Source of the DNA: Azorinus chamasolen
Lineage: Eukaryota > Mollusca > Bivalvia > Cardiida > Solecurtidae
Direction: 5' to 3'
Assembly: GCA_963576725.1 (NCBI GenBank)
Contig: OY755241.1
Span: 30,568,853 to 30,632,852 of the forward strand
DNA: 64,000 nt
Position 1 is the stretch's first letter; every line of letters begins with the position of its first letter. Shown here one piece after another: positions 10,986-21,600 of the stretch. The notes beneath the pieces are model-generated. The model searched no databases and was not told where the DNA came from. It was given only the letters and a program-made list of their open reading frames with translations. A program made the position numbers and the translations under genes.

Positions 10986-11190
10986 CGAGAGTTTTTTTCC
11001 GTGCATGGAACAAATCACACCCGTGCACAGAGAAACGCCCGTGTAGAACCACCGACCTACAGCAAGCCAGCTGGAAGGCTTCCTCACAGGAAATGTCCAA
11101 ATGTCCAGACCGGGATTTGAACCACAGCGGTGAGGGGCTCAGTGATTATCAGTCGAAGACCTTAATCATTCGGCCACGGAGGCCCCTGGG
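10986..11190 (-). mobile_element. tRNA-Ser-headed SINE
   Basis: On the minus strand it starts GGCCTCCGTGGCCGAATGAT (A box in a class II tRNA body), has an anticodon-loop-like CTGATAA, a long variable arm and B box GGTTCAAATCC. A body with GAGGAAGCCTTCCAGCTGGC and GTAGGTCGGTGGTTCTAC follows. I recall this body as typical of abundant bivalve SINEs. The anticodon arm is degenerate, so it is not a functional tRNA. Confidence 0.65.
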
Positions 11191-12120
11191 GATCTGAACA
11201 GACATTGTTTTTAGACGAGGACAAAGGTTATCAGGACAGGGTGAACTGTGTTAACGCTTTACTCCATGAATATAACAGGCGAATCGCTCGGCAGATACGT
11301 TTTACTGTATTGATCAATAACTAGTAATGAAAGAATAACTCCGAACATTCCGAATGATAAAAAAGTATGAATTAATTTTTGTAAATTGAGATTGTCCTAA
11401 AAAATAGGTGAAAAACACACCTTTTGCCATTGGGAATATAGCCAAATAAAAAACCCTGAAACTTTTATTGTAAAATAAGATAAAAATGGAATATCTTTTT
11501 CATTGTACATGTATACATATTTCTGTTATAACCAGGTGAGCGATTAAGGGCCATCATGATCCTCGTGTTAAACTGTTACATTTAATGTTTGTAGTTTTGA
11601 TCAGGGTTGTTTTCTCATTTAGAAGAAAGAACTAGTGTGATGCTATGGTTAGTTGAGTGTATATTTACTTGGATATTTTGCTTTTTTATATAATTTGGTA
11701 ATGTTCAGAAAAAAAACCCAAAATAATCTATGTATTTACATTTCAGTTATTTATACTTACAGAAAATCTTTTTTTTTTCTTTACCCAATCTTGAAAATAA
11801 TAGTTTTTAGCCATATTGCATAAAATCAATTAATTTTGAAAATTCAAAAGGATTTTCATTATGATCAATGAATAAAAGAATGGTCATTTTCTTTTAAAAG
11901 TAAATATATTTATATAGACAACTGATATACTTATGTTTTCTTATTTTAATAAATAAATGGAGATGATTTTCAAACAAAATGTTTTCTTTATTACTTTTAA
12001 TTGTGTTCTTGCCAATCTTGGTAGATCAACATGCATGTCCTTAAATAAAGGCATAAGCAGATGTTAGTTCTGAGATTAATAATGCCGAGTCTGTCCATAG
12101 CATTTTTTTTAAATCATGAT
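11191..12120. other. AT-rich DNA, nothing recognised
   Basis: Mostly A/T runs with a faint B-type TTAACGCTTTACTCCATGAA near 11250. No open frame with splice context is visible. Confidence 0.4.
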
Positions 12121-12400
12121 CAAATGTCTGTCTGTTTGTCAAAGGCAAAACTTTAATCATATGTCTGTCTGCCTGTCTGTCAATGGCAAAAGTCTTTAGT
12201 CAGTCTGTCAATGGCAAAAGACTTTAACCAAGATCACGTCTGCCAATGGAAAAAAGGCATGATCACATGTCCGTCTGTCTGTCTGTCAATGGCAAAAACC
12301 TTTAACCAAGATCACGCCTGCCAATGGAAAAAAGGCATGATCACATGTCCGTCTGTCTGTCTGTCAATGGCAAAAAACTTTAGCCTTGATCACAACTTTT
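12121..12400 (+). repeat. Short tandem array with TCTGTCTGTC tracts
   Basis: Units containing GTCTGTCTGTCAATGGCAAA recur; two units of about 80 bp at 12225-12385 are nearly identical. It resembles the opening tract of a Helentron-like element but lacks hairpin ends. The 74-codon frame here is only repeat. Confidence 0.6.
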
Positions 12401-12589
12401 GTGTTAGGGTGATTTGTACGAAGTCCATACATTGAAACATTGGTGATCATTCATCATGTATTAAGTCTCTGCACCTAAACCCAGGTGTAAAAGGAGCCGA
12501 TTTCCTATATTATAACATCAAATTATATATTGATAGAGTGATCCAGATAGCAGGAAATTGCACCATTCAATGCGGCATACCAAAAAAAA

Positions 12590-12675
12590 TTCGGCTACCG
12601 GGAGGGGACACCCCTCCCGTACCCTCCCCAACTCGCCCCCCCCCCCCCCCCCCAGACAAAAATTTCTGGGTACGA
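12590..12675. repeat. GC-rich low-complexity block with poly(C)
   Basis: GGGAGGGGACACCCCTCCCG and a C run of about 20 at 12635-12653 precede AGACAAAAATTTCTGGGT. A similar block, GGGGGTGTCCCCCTCC, lies at 7865. Confidence 0.5.
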
Positions 12676-12823
12676 CCCTGAAGACCGTTTAATTTTGCGA
12701 CATTTCCAAGCTGAATATGCATGCTCAGAATAGTTATCCCTTTCCCTGATATTGACGACTTTTGACGACCCTGTAGAAGCAAAGACCTATGTTATCATAG
12801 GTATTTGGTAGAAGTCACTTTGT

Positions 12824-13195
12824 GAAACCATTGTGATAAATAGAGCATTTGCTCCTATAGTCCAGTCAGTCCCAGTTCGCCAGGTGTAGTGCAGTGGGAG
12901 AATGTACAGTGTAAATACATGTTTGGCAATTAGCTATTTTATCAGTCATGTTGGATACACTGCCCGCACTTTAACCGACATGCAGTTTAAACCCTCTTCA
13001 GTAGATGCCGTTGTTCTGGCGTTGAGGAGTATACATTTGAAGTTGAAGTTGAAGTCCCTGAGCAAATGCTCTATTTATCACAATGGTTTCAAACTACAAC
13101 ATTCTAAAAAAAATCCTTTTCTCTAGTTAATCCCCCTTTTCGGTAGATTTATTCAAAGAGGTTGTATCTAAAAATAGCTTATGAGGTAATGGGTT
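12824..13195 (-). mobile_element. Family A element with a 199-bp insertion at its apex
   Basis: Left arm GAAACCATTGTGATAAATAG to CTCCTATAG ends at about 12860; right arm AGCAAATGCTC to CACAATGGTTTC resumes at 13060. The unrelated 12861-13059 sequence sits exactly where the hairpin tip would be. The outer module then continues to ATGAGGTAATGGGTTA. Confidence 0.7.
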
Positions 13196-13365
13196 ATATA
13201 ATGAAATATGGATGTGGAAAATTGTAGCCATTTTAAAAACTAAAGAAATATACCTATCAAATTAATACATTAGCAAACAGAGCAGACCTGGTCAGACGAC
13301 TCCTCCTATAGGAGCCTCCAATCCTGATCTGGGTCTATCTCTGTATATGAAGGAAAGATTAAACC
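13196..13365. repeat. Truncated family B1 element
   Basis: ATAATGAAATATGGATGTGG and GTAGCCATTTTAAAAACTAA are the B1 left module. The palindrome at about 13272-13346 has exact apex CTCCTATAGGAG at 13303-13314 but a mismatched right arm. Left TTAA end missing. Confidence 0.6.
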
Positions 13366-13635
13366 ACGTCGCAAAAGAGCTATCTCTCCGGTAAGGATAG
13401 TTTATAGTAATTATATACCTAACAGCCTCGCTGTTACACATTCATTCATTCATGCATTCGTTCATTCGTTTGCTCGTTCGTTCGCCCGTCCGTCCGTTCG
13501 TCCATCCATTCATTCATTCATTCATGCATTCATTCATTCATTCCATTTATTTATTTATTCGTTTATTCATTCATTCAATCAATCAATCAATTAATTAATT
13601 CATCAATCAATCGATCAGTCAGTTGTTGTTGTTGT
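13366..13635. repeat. Repeat with tetranucleotide tract (left copy)
   Basis: CAAAAGAGCTATCTCTCCGG and ATATACCTAACAGCCTCGCT are followed by a long ATTC/GTTC/CGTC/AATC tract. The same order appears at 18090-18300, so two direct copies bracket the 4.4-kb element between them. Confidence 0.75.
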
Positions 13636-13698
13636 GTAGTATCACGAAGTAAATACAGACGGAGTGGCATCGAACTATAAACCGATACAATGTACTGA

Positions 13699-13891
13699 AA
13701 CACTTGTCGTCGCTTACCTGTACATCGTTATCGCTAAAATAATCGATATCGAGCTCTCGGTTACTGATTTTATAGTGAGGCGATCGCGAATTTTTAATAA
13801 AAAATGTCACCAATATCTGCGTAAGTTTCTCTACATTCATTATATATCGTCGGATTTTTATATAAATGGTTTTGTTAGACAGCTTAGACAT
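13699..13891 (-). other. Possible exon inside 4.4-kb element, unrecognised
   Basis: The minus-strand frame MNVEKLTQILVTFF...ELDIDYFSDNDVQ ends at a good donor, CAG|GTAAGC near 13714. The product resembles no family I know. A transcript leaving here would exit the element through its left TIR, about 40 bp away. Confidence 0.15.
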
Positions 13892-14439
13892 TCATCTTCC
13901 TTTCATGGAATTGTCAGTTTTCAATATGCGTGTGGCAATATTTTGTAACGAGTTAAAATGTTGCGAAATGAAGCGAAATGAAGCTGGATGATAGACGAGT
14001 GCAAAATACAGAACACACACACACGAACAAGAAACCACTAATTAATCATGAAAAGATCCTATAATCTTTAGATTTTTTGGAATTGGTGTTAGAATATATC
14101 AAATATAGTATATAAAAAAAAGAGTTAAAATCCTATTTGTTTGTTTTAATCGCCAGCTGTTGCACCATGCAGTTTGCATGAAGGTGACAGAAACGAATCG
14201 CCATTCATGAGAAAAATTGCCTTATACAGATCTGGAAAACTTACAGGAATCTGAAAAAATAATATTCATCATGTAATAGTTTAAAAATTTAGTGTCAGGA
14301 TGACCTTGAAATGATCAAATTAGAAACCCTACGTAAACCATAAGCACAACTGGAAAACACGGTTCCTTTTTCATGTCACCTGTTAACCTACACGTGCGTT
14401 TGTGTTCAACAGTCATGGCCAGTTTATAGTTATAATAAA

Positions 14440-14850
14440 ATATGGAAGGCGCAGCATTGTAGCTATTTAAGAAAGTAAACAAACAGTGAGACCTATCACA
14501 TTCCATTAGCAAACAGAGCAGGCCCTACGCATTGATGAGAATGAAAAGGTTAAAATCCTTCATCTGTTCTATGCTGCCAAAATTCAAAACCAATCGAGTA
14601 TGCATGTACAAAATAGTTGTAATGAAAAACGGAATGTGGGACATTGAAGGGATTTTATAAACTAACAAAACATGATTATATTTATTGCTAAAACAACACT
14701 TGGAAGTTTTGGCCATGGCAGAAACTGTAGAACCATATATATATTATATCATAAGCAAACAGAGCAGACCCTGATCAGACGGCTCTTTTAGGAGCCGTCT
14801 GATCTGGGTCTACTCTGTTTGCAAAGGCGTATTTATGGAGTAAAGGGTTT
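14440..14850. repeat. Family B1 fragment followed by B2 element
   Basis: B1 pieces (ATAATAAAATATGGAAGGCG, CAAACAGAGCAGGCCCT) occupy 14440-14530. A better B2 copy spans 14705-14850 with a palindrome at 14753-14822 whose apex is CTCTTTTAGGAG, followed by GGCGTATTTATGGAGTAAAG. Confidence 0.6.
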
Positions 14851-16013
14851 TTTATTCAAAAGGAGCAGGGTATAATGTACATGCAATCATTCATGGTTAG
14901 TGTTAGTAAAGGTTAGTGAGGGATAAATGAAACATGAGACCCAATAGTTTCAATACATGTATTGTTATTCACAAAGTAAACAAATTCTTATTTATTCATT
15001 TGCATAAATATTATAAAGTATTTGGAGAAAGACAGAGTTCCAGATAACTGCGTATATCTTCTCCTCTAAACCTTATCTTGTGAGTACTCATTAGAATTAG
15101 AATTGGCCCGTCATGGTGATTCTAATGAGAACTCATGAGACGGGGTGGGAAAACAATTCAACTTTTTACCCTAGTTCTCAACCATATGGTTGCTGCCTAG
15201 AACTATGTAAAAAGAAAAAATGATTATGAACACAAGTGAATTAGGTTAAATCATGCAGTGAATTTTCTCTCCATTTATTCAAAGTTAAGAATCATGTAAA
15301 GTGCAGGTGACAAGGTCTGATGAGCTGTATATCAAACTTCAGAAATGTTGATACAAACATTTAATAAAACTTCAACTATGATGAAAAAATGGAGAGGTGC
15401 TGGGAGATAAACCGAATTGTACTCACAAATGAGTTAATATATGTTTGTATACAGGTATTCCCAGCAGAAACATAGAGACTAGTTAATCCATATTTACACT
15501 ATGCACAGAACATAAAAAGTGCATCGACACTAACACATTTCTGACACTTTGCAAATGATGACACTGTTTAACCCTTTCCTTTCTGCTCGCAAAAGAGCGA
15601 AATGGCAAAGGTTATATCACCAAATTAGAAACATACAGACTTCTTCCATTTATCATATGAACATTGTCAATATCAGGCAACAAGATATGCCGACGTGTAT
15701 TTCCTGGATATGGAGCTGATGCCTGACTACCACCTATATATTCAGACTTTCGTCGTCTAACAGAAAGAATGTGGGTGACAACAATTCTGCCAGGAAAGTG
15801 TCCGATTCTGGTGTGTCTGAAACAAGAAACAAAATTATTTAAGAAAATATGTCTTACAGCACTACAAACGGTATACCCCCAGATCACTGTATCCGAAAGG
15901 CATATCCAGATCAACATTGTTTTTCAAGCTGGGAAATAGTCAAATTTTGAAGACTGATCAGGTCTAACACCTTAGAAGAAGGCTGATCTGGGTATATGGA
16001 GTACCATACCCTT

Positions 16014-16252
16014 TTAACCCTTTCCCTATTCTATGTTTATTCCAAATTTCAATACCTACTGAATATTCAAGGACAAAACAGTTATAACCGAAGGTGGAAC
16101 ATGGTAGCCATTTTAAAAAAAATAAAGAAACAGATCTTTCAAATTCCATAAGCAAACAGAGCAGACCCTGATCAGACAACTCCTATAGGAGCCGTCTGAC
16201 CTGGGTCTACTCCATTTGCAAATGCGTAAAAACAGGTTTATATGAGGCTTAA
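16014..16252 (-). mobile_element. Family B1 element
   Basis: TTAACCCTTTCCCTATTC opens it and GGTTTATATGAGGCTTAA ends it. The left module has TTTCAATACCTACTGAATAT. The palindrome around 16150-16221 has exact apex CTCCTATAGGAG at 16180-16191. Confidence 0.75.
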
Positions 16253-17680
16253 AGGAATGCCCGTATAAATTTCCAGCTGAACTTTTCGGAATTGGGAGAT
16301 TTCTTTATTTGTTGGACACACCTGATATGTCGAATACTTTAGATCAACAGCATTTAAAATTTTAATTCTCGTTCTATTTTAAGAAGATCTAGATATTAAT
16401 TAAGATATACCGTCCCGTTGGAGTCATTTATGTGTTGTAAAATGGATGTACAGTACAGTAGCAGATCCAGTAAAAGTGTTTTAGGATAGATCTAGATCAT
16501 ATAAATCTAAACTATCTTTAGAACTAGAATTCACCATTATCTATTTTTTTTAAATAGATCTCAATCGTTGGGGTTTAATTATGCTTAACTATAGATCTAA
16601 TTAGTCAGAATAGTTTTTTCTATTTTTGGAAAAATAACAAATCAGAACTTTAGATAATTGGCACATTGTTTGGTATTTGTCTCATTTGAAAGCTTTCCTG
16701 TTGCGTAATAATTAATTGCTTTGTTGATAAGGAAGTGTGTGATAGATGGCAGTGCATGTGTGATCACTGACCCTTGTCCCCTGCTGATAACATAGGGGAC
16801 CATCTGGCACATTTGATCGTTTCCTAGGTCTATTCTGCAAATTAGCAGTATTTAGGCTGGGTTGGTAATGTAATAATATAGTCTCAAAATGTCTAAACAA
16901 TTTATTTTCATGCAATCTAATTTGTTACTTTGTATTGTTAAAATCTTTGAACGCAGGAATCAAGAGTACTGACATTTAAAACACTGTAGACCCAGACGGT
17001 GTGCGGTAAAAATGACACAATAGCTAAAAAACAACCCTCTGATCAGAGTCTTCACAGTTTATTAAGCAAAATAATCTAGCAAATATAAGTCTTATAATTA
17101 TAATGAATAAAATCTACAGTTAAACAATGATGGACCATTCCAGCATTCACAAATTAACAGAATATAACACCTTTGCTATTCATATCAGATTGCTCAAAAA
17201 AAGACTGTTTGATCAGGGGGTCTGCTCTGTTTACTGAACACAGACTTTTCCACACTTGCTAACTGAAAATAATTACTCATTTGTCACAAACAATGTATAA
17301 ATTCTATGGTATTTTTTTCAAAACCACTTTTAAAATTTGACTGTACATAGCTCTTTTTCAATCCACGATTATACGAGTATCGTCCAATTAATCGTTAAAA
17401 AAAAAAATACCATGCATTAATTCAACATATTTGCATTTTATCACAACTCACGTTGAATGAAAATAATATACGAGAAGTAAGCCTTAGTGTTTCCCGATTT
17501 CACGGTATTAGGAAAGCGATCCTCAGTGAAATGGCAATATAGCTAAAATTCGTCATTTTCACAGCTAAGTTTACACGTAATCTCTACACAAATTGCGATT
17601 AAATATGGACCATGCATTAATTCATAGTCTTCAGAAGCACTGGACTAAGTATAAGCAACCACATATTTCAATAAACTTAC
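16253..17680. other. Interior of 4.4-kb element, no gene recognised
   Basis: AT-rich DNA with repeated AGATCTAGAT-type motifs at 16385-16580. A minus-strand 67-codon frame at 16712-16915 has no splice or family support. A weak B-like CTGATCAGGGGGTCTGCTCTG occurs at 17210-17232. Confidence 0.35.
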
Positions 17681-18089
17681 TTTTATTATCAAACCATATG
17701 AAAGCTAAACTAATTTTTTCGACCATTGCCGCCATTTTGTCAACAGTTCAGACGCACTGAAAATAACAGGTTCATTTCCGCCTCCAAAAAAACCATCAAC
17801 TAAAATATTTTGCACCATAAACAAGGACCCATGAAAGAAAGTAATACTTACCAAACACTTTCACACAAAAAATCTATCGATTCGAGACTTCAATACAGGT
17901 GAAATCGTCTTAAATTTGCGAGCAATTTCACGCCTTTTCCTCAATGGCGTCCTTCGTCAACAATAAGATGCTGCGCTCTGATTGGTTGATTAATTTTGAA
18001 CGACAGCATTTTTGACCAGATCGACTCGATGCCACTCCGTCTGTATTTACTTCGTGGTAGTATTTCCCGGAGTTTACTGATCTAGCTGG

Positions 18090-18300
18090 GTCTATATGAA
18101 GGAAATGGTTAAACTACGTCACAAAAGAGCTATCTCTCCGGTTAGAATAGTTTATAGTAATTATATACCTAACAGCCTCGCTGTTACACGTTCATTAATT
18201 CATTAATTCATGCATTCATTCGTTTGCTTGTTCGTTCGTCCGTCCGTCCATTCGTTCGTTCATTTATTTATTTATTTGTTCATACAATCAATCGATTCAA
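18090..18300. repeat. Repeat with tetranucleotide tract (right copy)
   Basis: This is the second copy of the 13366-13635 repeat, with the same CAAAAGAGCTATCTCTCCGG and CCTAACAGCCTCGCTGTTAC, then a CATT/CGTT/CGTC tract. Confidence 0.7.
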
Positions 18301-18435
18301 ATATAGCTGTCTTTGTTTATGACTGTAGAAATTAGGTAGTTATCGATATGTTAATTGCATGGTAATTCTAAATAATCGGTCTGATGTGCTTAGATTCTGG
18401 TGCTACGTCATCTCTGTGTAGTTCCCATCCACAAA

Positions 18436-18522
18436 ATGGATCTCGGAACGAAAAAAAATACGGACGATGGCGATTTTAGCTTTATAGACTATTCCGCTCT
18501 TTTGTATGAAATGTCAAAATGA
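18436..18522 (+). other. 28-codon frame overlapping the FERM-gene start
   Basis: MDLGTKKNTDDGDFSF... runs to a TGA at 18520-18522 and overlaps the presumed FERM-protein frame by 17 bases in another frame. It could be an upstream ORF, or the true N-terminus separated by a frameshift. Context AAAATGG is good. Confidence 0.3.
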
Positions 18523-18607
18523 AACGGGAAAACAACGTCAAATGGAACTTCAAACACTGAAAACAACCGAAGTATACACATTTGACCCTGGTAACCGATG
18601 TCTTAAG
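18506..18607 (+). CDS. FERM gene, first coding exon
   Basis: Start at 18542 (MELQTLKTTEVYTFDPGNRC...) or 18506 (MKCQNETGKQRQ). Ends in phase 0 at CTTAAG|GTATGA. Its last residues (FDPGNRCLK) join the next exon's VLVPVVDG as two adjacent strands of a ubiquitin-like fold. Confidence 0.6.
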
Positions 18608-21600
18608 GTATGATTTTAACGATTGTCTGTAATGCAACATGTCTTTTCGTCAAAATTATGATACATTTAACCCATCTAAATATTGACACTGTAATCGGAC
18701 ACTCATTGATTCGGATACATACGATCAAGTCAAGTCAAACCAAGTATCTATTTACAAGTCGATACAGAATTAACAGATAGCATAAGCTAAATAGAGCTTT
18801 TAACACCGACATTTTATATACATAAAATATACACAGACATAAAGCACAGCCACATTAGCATAAAATTAACATTTTTAGGATGAAATGAACAGTAATCAAA
18901 CATAGTAAAACATATGATAAAGCGTGGTTTTCAGTTCACTTGGGCACTAGAGCAGAATAATTGGTTATCTGCTAACAACATGCTTATTTTCTCAGGAAAA
19001 AAGTTTTGCCGTTGCCATGAGTGGTACAGATCCTCACCTCTCCTTTTCATATGAACCCCTAGACAATCCTGAAAGCATTTTAGAGACCTTTTTTACATAG
19101 AAAAGTATAATATCAAAAATTTGTTTGTGCAGAAGTGAAAAATCTGCATACCACTAGTCATTGCCGTATTTTGATTCCGATATGGTTTTATTTGTATTTT
19201 AACAGGCCGGGTACAGGTACTGGGTGAAAAACAGTAAGCGGTTCAGATAGCTCAGTTGGTAGAACACTCGCCCTGTAAGTGAGGGGTCCCGGGTTTGATC
19301 CTCAGTCTGGCTGCATGTTTCCTCACCAGTCCTGTTACAGTTGGGTCCCAACCTGAAAATCGGCCCCTGTGCATGCCCATGATTTCTTGTGTTGATTCGG
19401 CGAGAATCTCAGGAAAAAGAGGGAGTAGTGTTACTGTGTAACAGGTCAGGTACAGGTACTGGGTGAAAAACAGTAAGCAGTTTGGATAGTTCAGTAGGTA
19501 GAGCACTCGCCCTGTAAGTGAGGGGTACTGGGTTCGATCCCGGGTCTGGCTGCATGTTTTTCACCAGTCCTGTTACAGTATAATTGCAAAATGCAATGTC
19601 ACCTTTTTGCACCATTGCCTCTTTTTGCACCGATGCCCCTTCAAAAAGATGCTGTAAATGCCACAAGTAAACAACAGAGATCTTATGGCTGACAGGTTTA
19701 CGATAACAATCATAAAGTTGAACGTTGGTCTTATGATGTAGTACTGCAGCCGCTTTTCTCCAATTATCAATTACCTTAGGAGTAAAGCACCCAGTTTTCT
19801 TTAAAACAATAAATATGAAGCAAGTTGCTTTTTCATTTGAAAAATTTGTTTCTTTCAACCTTCTGTGAAAATTTCATCGATTTGTGTCGATTTAAAGTGT
19901 CAATGTACAGGAAGATCATCTGTTGATATCCATAAAAGAGCGGATTACTTTCCAATTATTGTCATTGACATCATAAAAAGTGCAATGCATTTCGATCTTT
20001 GATTTTAACAAGTCCAAAATATAAAGGAAAAGTTAAATTAAAAGAAACACAAAAGAAAACAAAGGCTTGTGGTAATTAATGTCTATCGGCTTGAACAGTA
20101 AGCATGTTTTAGCACATTTCGACACAGGTTGGATGTAAACAAATTTCGTTCCACCTCAGAGAGAAAATGTCTGCTCCCTAGAAAACTTTTTGCTTATACA
20201 TCTGGCATATAATAAAAAAAACTTGTGCAATGATTGGGACTTATTGATAATATGAGAACATTACATACCGATTACCCCTTCTTCACATTTTGTCTTGTAA
20301 TTGTGCTGTTTCCTGTTTGATGATGTTTGGGTGCCAAGCCCATTTATGTGTGGCACTCACTGTAGGACTGGGTGCCATGCCCGTTTGTGTATGGCACTTA
20401 CTGTATGACTGGGTGCCATGCCTGTTTGTGTGTGGCACTCATTGTAGGACTGGGTGCCATGCCCATTTGTGTGTGGCACTCACTCTAGGACTGGGTGCCA
20501 TGTCAGTTTGTGTGTGACACTAGCTGTATGACAGGGTGCCATGCCCATTTGTGTGTGGCACTCGCTCTAGGACTGGGTGCCATGCCAATTTGTGTGTGGC
20601 ACTAGCTGTATGACAGGGTGCCATGCCAATTTGTGTGTGGCACTCACTCTAGGACTGGGTGCAATGTCCATTTGTGTGTGGCACTAGTTGTAGGGCTTGG
20701 TGCCATGCCCGTTTGTGTGTGGCACTCACTGTAGGACTGGCTGCCATGCCCATTTGTGTGTGGCACTGACTGTAGGTCTTGGTGCTGTGCCCATTTGTGT
20801 GTGGCACTGACTGTAGGTCTGGGTGCCATGCCTGTTTGTGTGTTGCACTCAATCTAGGACAGGGTGCCATGCCTGTTTGTGTGTGGCACTCAATCTAGGA
20901 CTGGGTGCCATACCCGTTTTTGTGTGGCACTCAATCTAGGACTGGGTGCCTTGCCGGTTTTGTATGTGGCACTCAATCAAGGGTTGGCAGCCATGCCTGT
21001 TTGTGTGTGGCACTCAGTCTTGAACTAGGTGCCGTGCCCGTTTGTAATTGGCAATCAATCTAGGATTGGGTGCCATGCCCGATTGTGTGTGGCACTCACT
21101 GTATGACTGGGTGCTATGCCCGATTGTGTGTGGCACTCAATATAGGACTGGGCGCCATACCCGTTTTTCAGTGGCACTCAATCTAGGACTGGGTGCCATG
21201 CCCGTTTGTGTGTGGCACTCAATCTAGGACTGGGTGCCATGCCCGATTGTGTGTGGCACTCACTGTAGGACTGGGTGCCATGCCCATTTGTGTGTGGCCC
21301 TCAATCTAGGACTGGGTGCCATAACTGTTTTTGGGTGCCATGCCCGATTGTGTGTGGCACTCACTGTAGGACTGGATGCAATGCCCGTTTGTGTGTGGCA
21401 CTCAATCTAGGACTGGGTGCCATACCCGATTTTGTGTGGCACTCAATCTAGGACTGGGTGCCATGCCTGTTTTGTGTGTGGCACTCAATCTAGGGCTTCC
21501 AGCCATGCCTGTTTGTGTGTGGCACTCAATCTAGGACTAGGTGGCATGCCTTTTTGTGTGTGACACTCAATCTAGTGCTGGCAGCCATGCTTGTTTGTGT

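Larger units (their letters stand above)
15734..17735 (-). other. Possible two-exon small frame inside 4.4-kb element
   Basis: A Kozak-like ACAAAATGGCGGCAATGG at 17735 opens MAAMVEKISLAFIWFDNK and reaches a donor AAAA|GTAAGT after 17681. A pyrimidine-rich acceptor (TTGTTTCTTGTTTCAG) lies at 15817. Splicing gives a phase-compatible continuation NTPESDTFLAELLSPTFFLL ending at a stop at 15734-15736, 45 residues in all. I do not recognise it, and other exons may lie between. Confidence 0.15.
13636..18063. mobile_element. 4.4-kb TIR element with 7-bp target duplication
   Basis: 31-bp perfect inverted repeats lie at 13643-13673 (CACGAAGTAAATACAGACGG...) and 18026-18056. Immediately outside are identical 7-mers GTAGTAT at 13636-13642 and 18057-18063. 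TIR length with a 7-bp duplication would suit P or Dada superfamilies, but no THAP domain or DDE core is recognised. Family B elements at 13.9-16.3 kb are nested inside, so the insertion is old. Both ends are CpG-richer than the middle. Confidence 0.75.

Noticed and set aside
11100..11190. tRNA-Ser gene on the minus strand
   Set aside because: Anticodon arm is degenerate and the body continues into SINE sequence.
13664..13948. 94-codon + strand frame
   Set aside because: It starts inside the left TIR of the 4.4-kb element, overlaps a minus-strand frame and has no recognisable motif or splice context.
15612..15917. 101-codon minus-strand frame
   Set aside because: A plausible acceptor lies within it at 15817, so its first third would be intron; the frame after the acceptor has no recognisable motif. 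I kept only the alternative frame as a low-confidence candidate.
19203..19585. tRNA-Thr genes
   Set aside because: The heads have good A and B boxes but mismatched stems, and both are followed by shared SINE tail sequence.
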